Of a stretch of 64,000 nt of DNA, positions 1 through 11,009 are shown one piece after another. Numbering within the stretch: position 1 is the stretch's first letter; each line of letters begins with the position of its first letter. Made by a program: the position numbers and the translations under genes. Origin of the DNA: Cladopsammia gracilis (Eukaryota > Cnidaria > Anthozoa > Scleractinia > Dendrophylliidae); the NCBI GenBank assembly GCA_022457155.1, contig JAJGOT010000089.1, positions 1,478,001 through 1,542,000 on the forward strand, given 5' to 3'. The notes under the pieces are model-generated. The model did not search any database. It saw only the letters and a program-made list of their open reading frames with translations, and was not told the origin of the DNA.

Positions 1-1755
1 TTGCTTGGAAATTCAAATCTCCGCTTCCGGTTCTGAAATCCGTAGAAAACAAGCATCTCCCGCATTGATAAAAAACAAGATTTTATCCCTGAAAGCTCGT
101 CTTTTTACACTAAAACGGCTTCTGAGTATCCCTTAATTAGTATCCTTGTCTTGAGTAGCAAACCGCGAAATATTCAGGGAAATAACGCCTTTAATTTAAA
201 CGGTTTCTCCGCTTAGTAAATTCACAGTAAAACATCAAAGTGTTTTTCTAGCTGACGTGACATTCGGCCGTGTAACCGCGCGAAAAACAAAGCCTCGCTT
301 TGGTTTCAACATGACGTCGTACGCGCATGTTTTCCGACGTCATACGCGCCCGCGAGCTAGTCCTGCGCGAAGGCAAGCTAGTCCTGCGCGACGGCGGAGG
401 GCGGCGTCGGGCACACGCGCGCCCGCGAAACATTCCGCTAGCCATGACCATGAAAAATGAAGGGCATCGGTTCTATGAGTATGGAGCTGCGCAGCCAGGC
501 CTTCGGCCTGGCAAGTGCTCCGCTATTAACATAAGTCCTCTAAAATTCTGGCTAAAACGACTAGATTTTGTTATTTGAAAACTAAAAAACTGTTGTTGGA
601 GTGTCGGGGCCCAGTAAATGATGTGAATGGCCCGCTTATATAGCTGTTAATAGAAATATAAAAAATATCAATGTTTTATCACTGAATATAACAAATGAAA
701 AAAAATGATCAAAATATTATACTACTCGTCAAATACAATGCTAATCAAGCACCTACGACAACAGAAACTCTGTTCAAGCTAAATATCCGAGAAAGTTATG
801 TATGTTGTTTAGAGCTAGACGAGATTCTTTACGTGCTAAGTTAAAGAAAAAATCTCTCACATGAACATGCGCTTTGTATTGTTTTTGTTGTTGTTTATGT
901 TTGCTTTTTCTTTTGAGTTTTGTTTTGTTTGCTTTTTTCTTTTTGTCTTCTTTTCTGCGAAACCGAACGTTTTTGCTTGTGAGAATGGCCTTATGCTAAT
1001 TACGTCACCCTCTCAAAAATCATTCTCAAACTTTGTTTGTGAACCAAAAAATCTTCGTATTTACACTGTTTTTGCATAAATATTCTTTTCAACTTTACTG
1101 CTTTGAGAATTCGTTATTGTGAAACTTCACAAAACTTCACTTCACACATTTGTTAAACTTCACAAGTTTACAACAATCCCCAAATGAGGTTTGAGTTGAA
1201 AATAGCTGTTGTGACGCAAGCTGTTCCACAAAATAAGAGTGAACTTCATGTCCATCTAGCCCGGACAAGACTCACAGTGAATCAGTTTGCTAGCGTCGTT
1301 CGCATTTATTAAATAGCTATATGTATTATAATTTCCCAAACTGCGACACTCTTTACTTTTTGTACAAGTTTTTCTAAATTTTTAACGTATGAGCCTCGAC
1401 AAATATCTGGATGAAACCGTAAGTTTGACGGCATGAAACAAATTTAAAACTAATATACTTTTCTATTGTTAAATAGCTGGAGTTTTTGTCAATACAACGC
1501 GCGCGTTGATTGGTTGATTCATCGTCAAATGACATCTAACAAACAGACTGTTTCCCGCCAATTGTGCTGAGCGGGCAACATTTGCGAAAGCGGGCAACAA
1601 TTTTGACGTCGGAGGGTAACATTGCACTGTTGCCCGCTAGCGCACGTGATCAGACCGTGACAAAAGGTGGCATGATTATGATGGATCGAGTGCTCGGTGC
1701 GTTTTTCAAACTGTCTTGTGTTGTGTTTTTTTTTTTGTGTTGCTATATAACAAAT
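1..1755. other. Intergenic stretch, no gene recognised
   Basis: No open frame here resembles a known family. Short frames at 250-580 arise from a CG-rich patch around 330-430 and overlap on both strands, which argues against coding. Around 1560-1640 a short motif of the form GCGGGCAAC recurs on both strands, suggesting a small degenerate repeat. This side lies downstream of the host gene, which ends at 2378. Confidence 0.5.
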
Positions 1756-1894
1756 CACTTAATGACTGATCCCTCGGGAAACAGTGAATTTTGTTTCCCT
1801 CGAATCTCGATGTTTCCCTCGACTTCGTCTCGGGAAATATCGAGATTCTCGGGAAACAAAATTCACTGTTTCCCTCGGGACCAGTCATTAAGTG
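1756..1894. repeat. Foldback (MITE-like) palindrome, 139 bp
   Basis: The two ends are inverted copies beginning CACTTAATGACTG and ending CAGTCATTAAGTG. Arms rich in GGGAAACA/TGTTTCCC motifs continue inward for about 60 bp, so the whole segment can form one hairpin. No coding capacity and no clear target duplication was found. Most likely a small non-autonomous DNA transposon. Confidence 0.75.
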
Positions 1895-2377
1895 TCTGTA
1901 TGCCATGGCACTGTTTATTAGTCTTTTTTAAGAGTAAGAGTAATTAAAGTTACTATCCTTTACAAGGTCTGGTAGTTCTTAATTTTTCAGTTTGTGAATA
2001 AAATTCCAAAATGTGATGTCCTTTCAAGTTAAAGCTCTTGAGCTACATTATTATTGAGCTACACTAATTATTGGTCTCCATTTTGCTAATTTACAATGTT
2101 GTTCTAACTTAGAAATCTCTGGGAGACCACCCTAAAGTTTGACTACTCAAATTTATGAAAGATACTGAGCTCAAGCAGTACTTTCCTGTAGCTTGTTCCA
2201 TATAAATTATATATGGGTCTATGGATGAAACTCTAAAGTGTGAACATTTCAACAGAACTTGTTGAACCTCTTCTGCACTTGTTTAATTTCTTGCCCTACA
2301 TTAATACCCTATTTAGTATCACTACAACTCATACACGACATACTGATCATGTACGTAAGTCCTTGCCCTCTTTTTGC
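1895..2377 (-). other. 3' flank / probable 3' UTR of the ROCO-caspase gene
   Basis: This region follows the caspase stop codon at 2378 on the minus strand. A minus-strand AATAAA hexamer lies at 1914-1919, about 460 nt past the stop, and is a possible poly(A) signal. Around 2110-2260 the sequence resembles the tandem repeat at 63414-63720 (motifs like AGCAGTACTTTCCTGT and AAAGTGTGA), so a diverged copy of that repeat may lie in the 3' flank. Confidence 0.4.
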
Positions 2378-3189
2378 TTAAAACAATAGCTGTTTTCGCA
2401 GGGTGTGTTTAACTTCAGGCATTTGTTTAAAGATTTTAATGTCACTCTTCCTTCCCGGTGCTGGCATTTTCATTACCATTTCGCTGACTTTTCGGTTGAC
2501 AGTAGTTAAAATACCAAGAAGGTCGTCACGATTAACACGTTCACGGAAAACGTCCACAAGAGCGCTAACATAGCGGCTTCCCAGGTCCGAACGCCTGTAC
2601 GACACATATCCGTCGACTGTAGCATAGGAATACAGGAAATCTGCATGTGTAGGACTGATTCTAGAAGCAGAAGGTTTGTCTACGTCACTTGGCGGGTCAA
2701 CATGGCCACGGGAATCCTCTAATGGAGAGGGTCTATCGGTCATAATGGCAAACCCCTCATCTTCCTCATCCCCTCTGCACGCTTGAATGAAAAAGAGCTT
2801 TGGTTTGCCTCTTAGTGTTTTACATTTGCTGAGCATGTCCTGGGCTGATTGGATAAGTAGCGTCTCCCCGTCAGAGCAAAACACCACGCCACTCTTTCCA
2901 TGACTCATGAGCCACAACACAAAACAATCATAGCCACTGTGATCTTGGCAGGCGACAGAATCCAGTTCGTTCAAGAGCTGTAGTCTTGTAAGATTCTCTT
3001 TTGTGTGTACGTCAAAACCGAGGGCATCAAACAACGCTGCAACTTCACGAACGTCTTCTTCCGACCCGTCGCGAGTTGACTGTTTTCCGTGTTCAAACAG
3101 TTTGTTATTAATGATCAGTGTTATTCCTCTTGGTCGGGCTGTCATGTTGTAGACTTCGTCTGTGCCAGGGTGATGACCTGGGCGGACAA
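2378..3189 (-). CDS. Caspase domain, last exon of the TPR-Roc-COR-caspase gene
   Basis: This exon encodes about 270 residues, a full caspase p20-p10 unit. Visible motifs are a RPRG start to the first strand, the catalytic histidine in LMSHGKSG, the catalytic cysteine in QACRG, an acidic linker containing DVDK that could be a maturation site, and a p10 segment with SYATVDGYVSYRR supplying the usual substrate-pocket arginine. No CARD or death-effector prodomain is present. The exon begins after a TTTATGCAG acceptor (ending at 3190) in phase 1, so it is not a first exon and something upstream must be spliced to it. The nearest upstream coding sequence on this strand is the COR exon. Known caspases cleave after aspartate in death and inflammatory signalling. 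The caspase assignment is firm; linkage to COR is inferred. Confidence 0.93.
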
Positions 3190-4281
3190 CTGCATAAACA
3201 AAGGTGTACATAAGTAACTGACAAATGAACAAGTTACTGTAGATGTTCGATAATGCAGACAAAGTTATAAATCTGATCTCTCAACCCTAGTCAGCCTGGA
3301 CTTTTTTTGAGTTCCTGAGCCTGGGGGGTGGGGGGCCCTGGTAACTTCGAGAGCATTAAAGATATGACAATACAACCTAGAGGGTTTATGGTACGTCCAA
3401 ATCTGTTTTCACTGTGGTCCTCAAAATGGAACGATGACGTCATATGACGTGGGAAATACGTAAGTAGTCCTGCACAGCCGCCATTTTGGTTTCACCATTT
3501 TGGATTTGTGAACTTCTCCAAAACCTCTGACAAACCGTCCAAATTGGCCCAAAAAATAATCAAAACCAATAAAGAAATGCTAACAGGGCAGCTATGAAGA
3601 AAAACTTACGTTTTCTCATTGAAAGGTAAAACAATGCAAGTCACGTCAATTTTTTGGAATGTTAATTTTCGCGACATTAATTATGTGGAGCATTAATTTT
3701 CGTAACCTTAATGTCCATTGTTATAACCCAAAATCCTGGATCCTTTCCAGCCATATTTGACACTTAGGAAACAGTAGTTTTCTTTTTTCTGCAAGCTGTA
3801 TTTCAATCGTTTACAATGTGAAAGCCTAAAGGTACAACGTTTAAAAATATTTCCAGTTCTGGTAATTGCTTTAATTGTCTTCACTTTGCAATTTCACCTC
3901 ATCTTCCGCGTCAATTTACTTTATCTGCTTTATTCGAAAGTAATATTCCCTCCAATCCCATTAATTATAGTCGCATTAATTTCAAATGCCTAACTTAAAA
4001 CAAGCGTTCCATGTAGTTTGCTATAATATGGTAACTTAAGGAGGATGGACTCTCACACTATTATCGTCATTTCATACGGCAACTTACTTATTTGTTTCTT
4101 CAGAAGATTCCATTTTAACGCTCGAGGAAACTTAATGCTCAGATGTATCAATCATTTGGCACTAGGAGTGGACTACTTATTAAGAGACCCAGTGGAAATA
4201 TTGCAACTGTTTTAAAGAAAAAAAAGCCGATTTTGTGATTTTTGTCTTATGCAGGATTAAAATTTTCATCAATCTTGATAC
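3190..4281 (-). other. Predicted intron between COR and caspase exons
   Basis: The interval ends on the minus strand with a pyrimidine-rich CTTTGTTTATGCAG acceptor. No coding frame of note, transposon ends or structured RNA were recognised. A second open stretch belongs to the COR exon if that exon is not spliced at 4282: it would then run to a stop at 4247. Confidence 0.5.
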
Positions 4282-5122
4282 TGAAAGGCTGACACAAAAT
4301 TGATTCCAAGGCTGTCACTAGAAACGTATCTCTTACATAGAATATGTCGTCACCTTTGGTTGGGAACCATTTCTCCAGTCCGTGGAGTGTCGGTGGTTCA
4401 TCGCAGAAGCTGTTTGGGCAGTGGCTCAGTTGTCCGTCCTCCAGAATTTCAAGAAGACACATACAGTCCTCTTGCGTACAGGAGACCTGGCTGTGGTTAG
4501 AACACTTATCTTCCTTTCTCGGACAATCAGGACATGCGACACGCAAGTCATACCTCAAGTTACTCAACCAGGGCAGCTCGCGTGCTAGGTTTTTCATTGT
4601 TTCTTTCAGAAACGTTCGCACAAGACTTGCCACTTCTTTTATTTCAGCAAATGACGCTCCATGGCTTGATTGTATTTGCTTCAAGACGACTTTGATGAAT
4701 CTTTTCTTGCAGACAAGGATCAACTTCTTCTCAATGAAAAACCGAGCTGCCCCATCAAACAAGTTAGGCGGCCGCTTGAATCCTCTCATAGAGCACCATC
4801 GTGTACATCGTGACACGAGCTGTGGGTACAGACCATGAGGTACAAAACCCGCCAGAAAGTGGAGATACAATGGGCATGGATCTGAAGGCGATGGCTCCAT
4901 TTCACAAAGGGGTTCAGGCGGTGTCTTCAGTTGACAGGGAACAAAATACACTGTTGGCGAGGTGGCAAACTTGACGATCAATCCGAACTGCTCCATCATG
5001 TCCAGGATGTCTTCCTTGATTAAGCCGTGCTGGCAAAACTTGGAAAAGACGTAGTCAACAAGTTCCATGTTCAGGACACCTGTTGTCTCCATTTCCTTCC
5101 ACAACTTAGAATGTCTTGGTTC
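4282..5122 (-). CDS. COR domain, C-terminal exon
   Basis: This exon encodes about 280 residues of the C-terminal COR region (C-terminal of Roc), the dimerisation module of ROCO proteins. It starts after a TTGCTCTTTTTCAG acceptor in phase 0 and joins in frame to the preceding exon, which ends SFSDM. Family-typical stretches include a winged-helix-like segment (LIKEDILDMMEQFGLIVKF) and FVPHGLYPQLVSRC. A cysteine-rich patch (CPDCPRKEDKC and following) lies in the C-terminal third. The 3' limit is uncertain: the frame stays open to a stop at 4247, but phase-1 donors exist at 4281 (A/GTATCA) and 4353 (AAAG/GTGACG), and either would fit the caspase exon. The first 20 bases of the exon are partly duplicated just upstream (about 5180-5205). 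The domain call is strong and the exact end is not. Confidence 0.85.
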
Positions 5123-5369
5123 CTGAAAAAGAGCAAAATGGAACAAATAAAGAAAACGCCTCTACATTTGTTTTCAAAACTTGGCATGTCTTGGTTCCTA
5201 ACAAATAACCGAAACAGAACAAAATAAAGAAAAAAACATTCATTCATATTGCTTTTTGTGATCATAGCAGTGATGTTATACCGATTCAAGCTGGCTTGAT
5301 GGCTCACTGATTATGTTATGTTATGTTATGTTATGTTTAAAGTAATGTTTAGTAACTAATAAAGAGCTT

Positions 5370-5592
5370 AAAAAGTACAAAATTAAGACGGATGACAAGT
5401 GTTTCTTCTGTAAATTCCCTGACTCCCTTGAACATACATTTCTGGAGTGCTCAGTCATGAATGATTTTAGTAATTACGCAATACTACATTTCAACGAAGA
5501 CAACAAAACACATCTAAATTTGTCAAAGTCTCAATTTTTGTTCAACGGTTTTACTTTGCCTTCGAATCTGCGCTCACTGCTCAAACGTTAAC
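5370..5592 (+). pseudogene. 3' end of a 5'-truncated LINE (reverse-transcriptase tail)
   Basis: A plus-strand frame of about 74 codons ending in a TAA reads as the C-terminal tail of a non-LTR retrotransposon RT, with the usual finger CFFC...H...C (KCFFCKFPDSLEHTFLEC). It sits between two TTATG-repeat tracts (5305-5340 and 5595-5645), the downstream one acting like the simple-repeat tail of a LINE. The copy is heavily 5'-truncated and lies antisense in the intron between the two COR exons. Confidence 0.65.
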
Positions 5593-5707
5593 GTTATGTT
5601 AATTGTTATGTTATGTTAATTGTTATGTTATGTTGTTATGTTAAGAATTTGAAATAGAAATAAACATATTGGAAAAATAAAGTAAAATGTTTTGAGAAAG
5701 TGTCAAG

Positions 5708-6090
5708 TTAATTTCTAACAACGACGTTTCGGGCTTGGCCCTTCATCACCTTCATCAGGTTGATGACCGTTGTTTTGAACGCGACTTGTTTTATTTGAAA
5801 AATTGTGATAGCGCGCGCTAAGCAAATAGTGTATGAAGGCGCGCAGTTCAGAGGAAATGGAAAACCGTGTTGAGCCCATGCGGTTCGCTGTTGCATGGTG
5901 CCCCCTACTGAGAACATTGCAGCTTTTTTGAATGAAGCTATGTCCCCTATTGTAAACACCCTCCAAAGCTACGTCAAGGATACTACCCATGCTCTGAACA
6001 TTTTCGATTCCTTTAAATTCACCGGTTCCGAAGCGGATCAACGTCTTCTTTTCACCATGGACATCAAGTCCCTTTACACTGTAATTCCTA
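5708..6090 (+). pseudogene. Penelope-like element fragment (terminal sequence plus RT piece)
   Basis: From about 5895 a plus-strand frame reads as the early part of a Penelope-like reverse transcriptase: a segment of the form YVKDTTHALN followed by TMDIKSLYTVIP, corresponding to the strand before the catalytic core. The frame then runs directly into a GC-rich minisatellite, so the RT is truncated. Upstream, 5715-5755 carries a sequence around ACGTTTCGGGC and CTTCATCAGG, the type of motif found at Penelope-like termini and also seen in the second fragment at 34017-34948. Not functional. Confidence 0.6.
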
Positions 6091-6320
6091 GCTGTACCCC
6101 GCCTGTACCCTTTCTGTACCCCTCCTGTACCCTTCCTGTACTCCGCCTGTACCCCTCCTGTACCCTTTCTGTGCCCTTTCTGTACCCTTCCTGTACCCTT
6201 CCTGTACCCTTCCTGTACTCCGCCTGTACCCTTCCTGTACCCTTTCTGTACCCCTCCTGTACCCTTCCTGTACCCTTTCTGTACCCCTCCTGTACCCTTC
6301 CTGTACCCCGCCTGTACCCA
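6088..6320. repeat. 11-bp minisatellite (CTGTACCCTTC type)
   Basis: About 21 tandem copies of an 11-bp unit of consensus CTGTACCCTTC, with variants in the last four bases. The strand asymmetry leaves long open frames in both directions that give repetitive peptides; these are artefacts. The array begins exactly where the Penelope-like RT frame breaks off. Confidence 0.9.
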
Positions 6321-7095
6321 TATCATTTGATCACAACAGTAAACACGGATATCTAGTTACTTTTTATATATGATCAACCCGCCTCGATTAGCTATGCTAA
6401 CTGCGGGTTGCCAACGTTTTAAAATATTGTTTTATTAATAATGAAATAAAATTGTTGTTGTTGTTGTTGTTTGCGAAAACAGCCTCGAATAATAAATTTC
6501 TTGGATGATAAACGTGGCGTTATAGAAATATACCAGTTCCCAAAATCCTTACAACCCCCGTCCGAGTTCTCCACTTTCTTGGTGTGGATAAAATTATTGG
6601 CCAGTTAAATTAAGACGTTATTCAAACGGTAAAACAAAGTGGATTTACCACAGTTGGGGTATACGTCTTCTTGTACGTCCGACTAGCATGAGTCAGATTG
6701 ATACAAGTGAATTACTTTTAAGTCAAACTGGTAAATATTGACAGTCTCATAGAAATCAGTCTGGTTATAACACACCATATGAACAAGACCGGAACAAGCC
6801 ATAACGGTTTAAATCAAACCAGTAGTTAGCTATAAAACAAACTAATATTTTCTTTAAAATGTAGTTTTATCAACTCATATAAGGCTAGCACTCGCAACGT
6901 CAGCTTTTAAATCTATTTAAGGTGGCCACTGTTTACCTTCTTAACTCGGTTGAAAAAGAAACAAAACAAATTTTCCCTTATTCACTCCCCCATCGACACA
7001 ACATCCGCCCATTCTTTTAAAACAACCCCAGTTTTGTTCATTTTCTTTTCTAACTACGATCATTATTATATACACTTCACGTTTCTTTACCTTAC

Positions 7096-7345
7096 CATGT
7101 CACTGAAGGAACGAATGGTTATTAACTGCTTGAAGACCTCAATAAGCCATTGCGCCTGCAAGACTACAGTGGTGCGGTGTTTAACAATTATGCCAAGGTC
7201 ATGATAAAAATTCAGCATAGTGGCAGCCTCATCTTCGCTTTCAATAAAGCACACTTTCTTAATTATTGCTTGAAGTTGTTCGAGGTCCAAATAGTACGTT
7301 TTCTTGGCAACCAAAGCGCGAACAACCTTCTCAAAGTTAAACCAC
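7096..7345 (-). CDS. COR domain, N-terminal exon
   Basis: An 83-residue exon bounded by a TACTTTTTCAG acceptor and an ATG/GTAAGG donor. It carries the start of the COR domain: WFNFEK, then FYHDLGIIVKH, then a VVLQAQWLIEVFKQLI segment close to the family pattern of DLG...V.H followed by V.L..QWL...F...I. The upstream Roc exon ends in VPLR with codon phase 2, and the joined codon restores VPLRWFNFEK, which is how Roc and COR abut in this family. The downstream junction is phase 0 to phase 0 with the exon at 5122. No stop or frameshift interrupts it. Confidence 0.9.
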
Positions 7346-8120
7346 CTGAAAAAGTACGTTAATCAGGAAGAAAAAAAACGACATTAGTCTATTGTTTGAC
7401 GACTAATAATTATTTTGAACATGAGTAATGAAAATTGGAACTAAGTTTGAAAAAGGATTAGACGGCATATGTATTGCTGCGTGGTGTGAGTTACTCATAT
7501 ACTTTGGCTTGTAATGACTCAGACTATTATACGCGAAACGAGAGCCGAAGGCCCTTATTCATTTGGCACACGTGCACTTTGTCTCAAAGGACGAGCCCTC
7601 TTCGTCCAGAATTTTCGCTGTCACCATTTTGCAAACAAGATGAGCTATTCATCCTTAATATTCAATGACCCATTGATTATTTGTAAGTTGTCGTTCTTAC
7701 CGGCCGTTATCTTTACTCACTTTGTCTTTCTTTTACCTCGATTCATCGTTATGAAACGGTCATTTACGATATTTTTTTTCATTTTGCGCATGCCTGACGT
7801 CACTGTCCGATTCTTTCAAAAGTATATGCATACATACAGCATATGAGCTGGTCTGAATAAAGGGCTTTTTTTCCACATGTGTTTGGTTTTAACTGAAAGT
7901 ACTTTGGAGTCTCGACAATTATGATCTCTACATAAAAATGAAAAAGATAAAAAAAAACCGCTATATACAGTGAAACCTTAATGGGCGATCATCCCTAGTA
8001 AAGACCACATGTCCCGATCCATAACAATGGATTTCTTATCTCCAGTCGAACCACTCAGACACCCATTAAGCCACCACCACTCTCAAACTGATCACCGTTC
8101 TTGGCATTTTGCTGGTCACT

Positions 8121-10117
8121 TGTATCACCCATAAATGTAATAACAACCATAAATGTAATACTCACCATAAATGTAATAAAAATCAACCATAAATGTAATA
8201 CCAACCATAAATGTAATAAGAATCAACCATAAATGTAATAAATGACTAACCATAAATGTAATATATTTTTGACCATAAATGTAATAATCTGACTCACCAT
8301 AAATGTAATACGTTTCAACCATAAATGTAATAAACTGACTATCAAGAAAATAGTCTGAAAAATAGAGTCTGAAGCTATTTTAAGTGGTTACTTAATGTCT
8401 TGAGAAGTCAACCGCATTTGAATCATTATGGAGCGAGCTTCTAACTGCCTATACCAACTGCAGTCAATTATGAAAATCCGCTTAACAACTTCATGGTCAC
8501 TTAACATATTTTGGTATTGTATGGTACGTCTGTCACTTCTGGAAAGCCTCAGATAAACGTAGATGAGAATGCTTTTTGTACAATTTTCAACAATAGCACA
8601 AATGCCGCTTTAGGAGTTTCTCCTCAGCAAGCAAAGCGTCCCACTCTCAACAGCCTAGAAGGTTTAAACTGATGTTACTATTCTTATATGTACATAGCAA
8701 CGAACCGTTTACAAAAGGTGCAATTTACGAAATTTCGATTTTTGTTGAACTCGTTTAAGCACTTTGAAATGGAACATTCCGCGTCATGATGCTTACTCAC
8801 AACTTCAGTGCTTTAAACTCAATTATAAGGGAGCGACCTTGAAGTATTGACATTTGTCCAAAATCATACCCCTCAATACCTTAGGAATATCAGGTGATCT
8901 GATATCCCTTGTTAAAAAAAGTATGTACCCGAGTTCTTGGGTTTTTTTTAATTTCTTTTCTGTTTCTCCTAAAGTTACAAAATTTGTAGTCTAAAAAATC
9001 CGACAATTTATATTTTGAACAGTTTAATGGAAAACTGATTAACAAACTTTAATAATGATCGACTCAACTATGTCTGTCTCTTTTTAAAAGCGGACAACAC
9101 AACGACAACGTAGTTTCCTAGGCCTGGAAATTTATGAAACGATAAAACGTTCGTAACCAACAACATTATTGCACCCAACCTCAACGAGACTTGATGACGT
9201 CGTATACAGCTTAGACCTAAGTGAACTGAAATGAAATGACAAGAGGCTAGGATAAATAATTGCTTACGTTCGTTCAGGTTGTGAAATGTGAATAAACGTT
9301 TCTTTTAACTTGACAGCTATTCACTCCGAACATTACTTCGTTTACATTTTATAACTGGGCCTTGGTTCCGTACTAGAAAAAGTTTATTTGAGATAATAGC
9401 AACTTTAGGTTTGGTCACGTGAATGACAGATGACGTCCAACACACCACGTTAGACAACTTCAGTTTGTCCAAGTTTGGTTGTTCGAGAAAGATATGCATG
9501 ACTGGCGAAATCCTGGTCCTCATAACTTAAGGCTGGTAACCTTTTTGTGCAAACTGAAGAACGCAGGGTAAAATCCATTATTACATTTGTGGTCAATTCG
9601 TATTACATTTGAGGGCTTTATTACATTTGTGGTCAATCCTTATTACATTTGAGGGCTTTATTACATTTGTGGTCAATTATTACATTTGTGGCTTCAACAG
9701 GGAGACTTATTGGAGAGGGGTGGTTCATAGAGAGGGGGGCTAATTAGAACGTTTATGGTAATGTATCTTCCAGTAGAGTCAGTTAATGCCATGGCAACCT
9801 ATTTCTGCCGCATACCAACGAACAGATATCGCCGATCTGTTTCATTACATTGAGTTTAAATTTGCGTGTAAACCAACCATAAAAAAGGTCGTTAAAATTC
9901 GTAATTTTTATTGGTATCCAGTTTATTACATTTGTGGTTAACACGTATTACATTTATGGTGAGTCAGATTATTACATTTATGGTTAAAAATGTATTACAT
10001 TTATGGTTAGTCATTTATTACATTTATGGTTGATTCTTATTACATTTATGGTTGGTATTACATTTATGGTTGATTTTTATTACATTTATGGTGAGTATTA
10101 CATTTATGGGTGATACA
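8121..10117. mobile_element. 2.0-kb DNA transposon with termini made of a reiterated 14-bp motif
   Basis: The element begins TGTATCACCC and ends GGGTGATACA, and is flanked on both sides by GTCACT (8115-8120 and 10118-10123), a 6-bp target duplication. Its long inverted termini are built of spaced copies of CCATAAATGTAATA: ten on the left (8128-8335) and nine in reverse complement on the right (9920-10108). Spacers between copies match between the ends, so the arms are true inverted repeats, differing by one unit. Six related copies of the form TTACATTTGTGG or TTACATTTGAGG lie internally at about 9580-9695. No transposase is encoded. The element is non-autonomous and sits in the intron between the Roc and COR exons. 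The 6-bp duplication does not by itself identify a superfamily. Confidence 0.85.
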
Positions 10118-10284
10118 GTCACTTAGGAGGGATTCAAGCGGTCATGAAATACACTTCTACAAGACTTCTAAGAATTATCGTAGAAAGAAAAAGGAAATTT
10201 AAATCAAGATTCGTAGTTCTCTGCTAATGTGAGCAAATGATAGGGGGGGATGTTTTTTTATAGTACTGTAAACTGAAAACTCAC

Positions 10285-11009
10285 CGAAGTGGTACCTCCT
10301 CCCCCATGTATGGCTCTTGCTTCAACACTTCAATCATTTGCTTCTGAAGTGCAGCAACCCCATCACCAGATGATCCTTGCGTGTTGTCAACTGAGAAGAA
10401 AGGACGGATTACGTGACCGTCGTAGTCCTTTCCAGAAATCTCTCTCTGAATCTGCAACTCCATCTCCTTGACTTCTTGATGTGGTTTATCCGCGTGTGTT
10501 CCTACGATGAATATTGGAGGACGAAGATAAGGCGGAACTTTCCTTGTCACTTTGCTTTCGTCCATTTCTTGTTTTGATGAGCACATGGTACTAACTGAAA
10601 CCAGCCACGATAACAAATTTTGCAAATTCGTTTCGTGGTTTGGGTTATTGAGATTAGTATCATGAATTCCTTGTCTGACACAAGGCTGTGCAGTGCTCCT
10701 TAAGTCTTTGGAGAGATTGTACACCAACACATAAAGTGCTCGCGAAGTTAAGAACACTGAGTGTGATGCGTAATAAAGATGCTGTCCGGCAAAGTCCCAT
10801 AAATCTAAAGTCATGTGATGCTCAACTGCTGCGGCTTCAGTTTGCAATTTTACACCTTTCAAATACTGCACAAAAAGATCTGTGAATTCTTCTGGAGGTA
10901 AAGCAGCATCAATATTCAATTCAGGAATGACGGGTTGACTTGTTGCACTTTCTTCAATATGGTGACCAACTGGACCTTCTTCTGTTTTCTCGTTTTTTTC
11001 TTCCCCAAT
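10285..11009 (-). CDS. Roc GTPase, C-terminal exon (G3-G5 motifs)
   Basis: This exon supplies about 242 residues. It holds the G3 motif of ROCO GTPases (DLWDFAGQ followed by HLYY), a hydrophobic strand ALYVLVYNLS, the G4 region IFIVGTHADKP, where THAD replaces the NKxD of Ras proteins as in other ROCO GTPases, and a G5-like FFSVDNTQG. A charged linker of about 60 residues precedes G3. The acceptor is TTTTTGATTCAG (phase 0) and the donor is CTTCG/GTGAGT. The P-loop and switch I are in the previous exon 9 kb away. The Roc domain binds GTP and acts as a switch; nucleotide-binding motifs look intact. Confidence 0.92.

Noticed and set aside
861..1079. Hydrophobic 72-codon frame that looks like a signal peptide
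   Set aside because: It comes from a T-rich low-complexity tract with no homology or splice context.
5715..6356. Long repetitive open frames on both strands (VQKGYRKGTG and CTLPVPFLYP types)
   Set aside because: They are translations of the 11-bp minisatellite and exist in several frames at once.
8125..8335. Regularly spaced repeats that could suggest a CRISPR array
   Set aside because: The motif is 14 bp with spacers of only 2-9 bp, it recurs inverted 1.8 kb away, and the segment is bounded by inverted ends and a target duplication: it is a transposon terminus in a eukaryotic genome.
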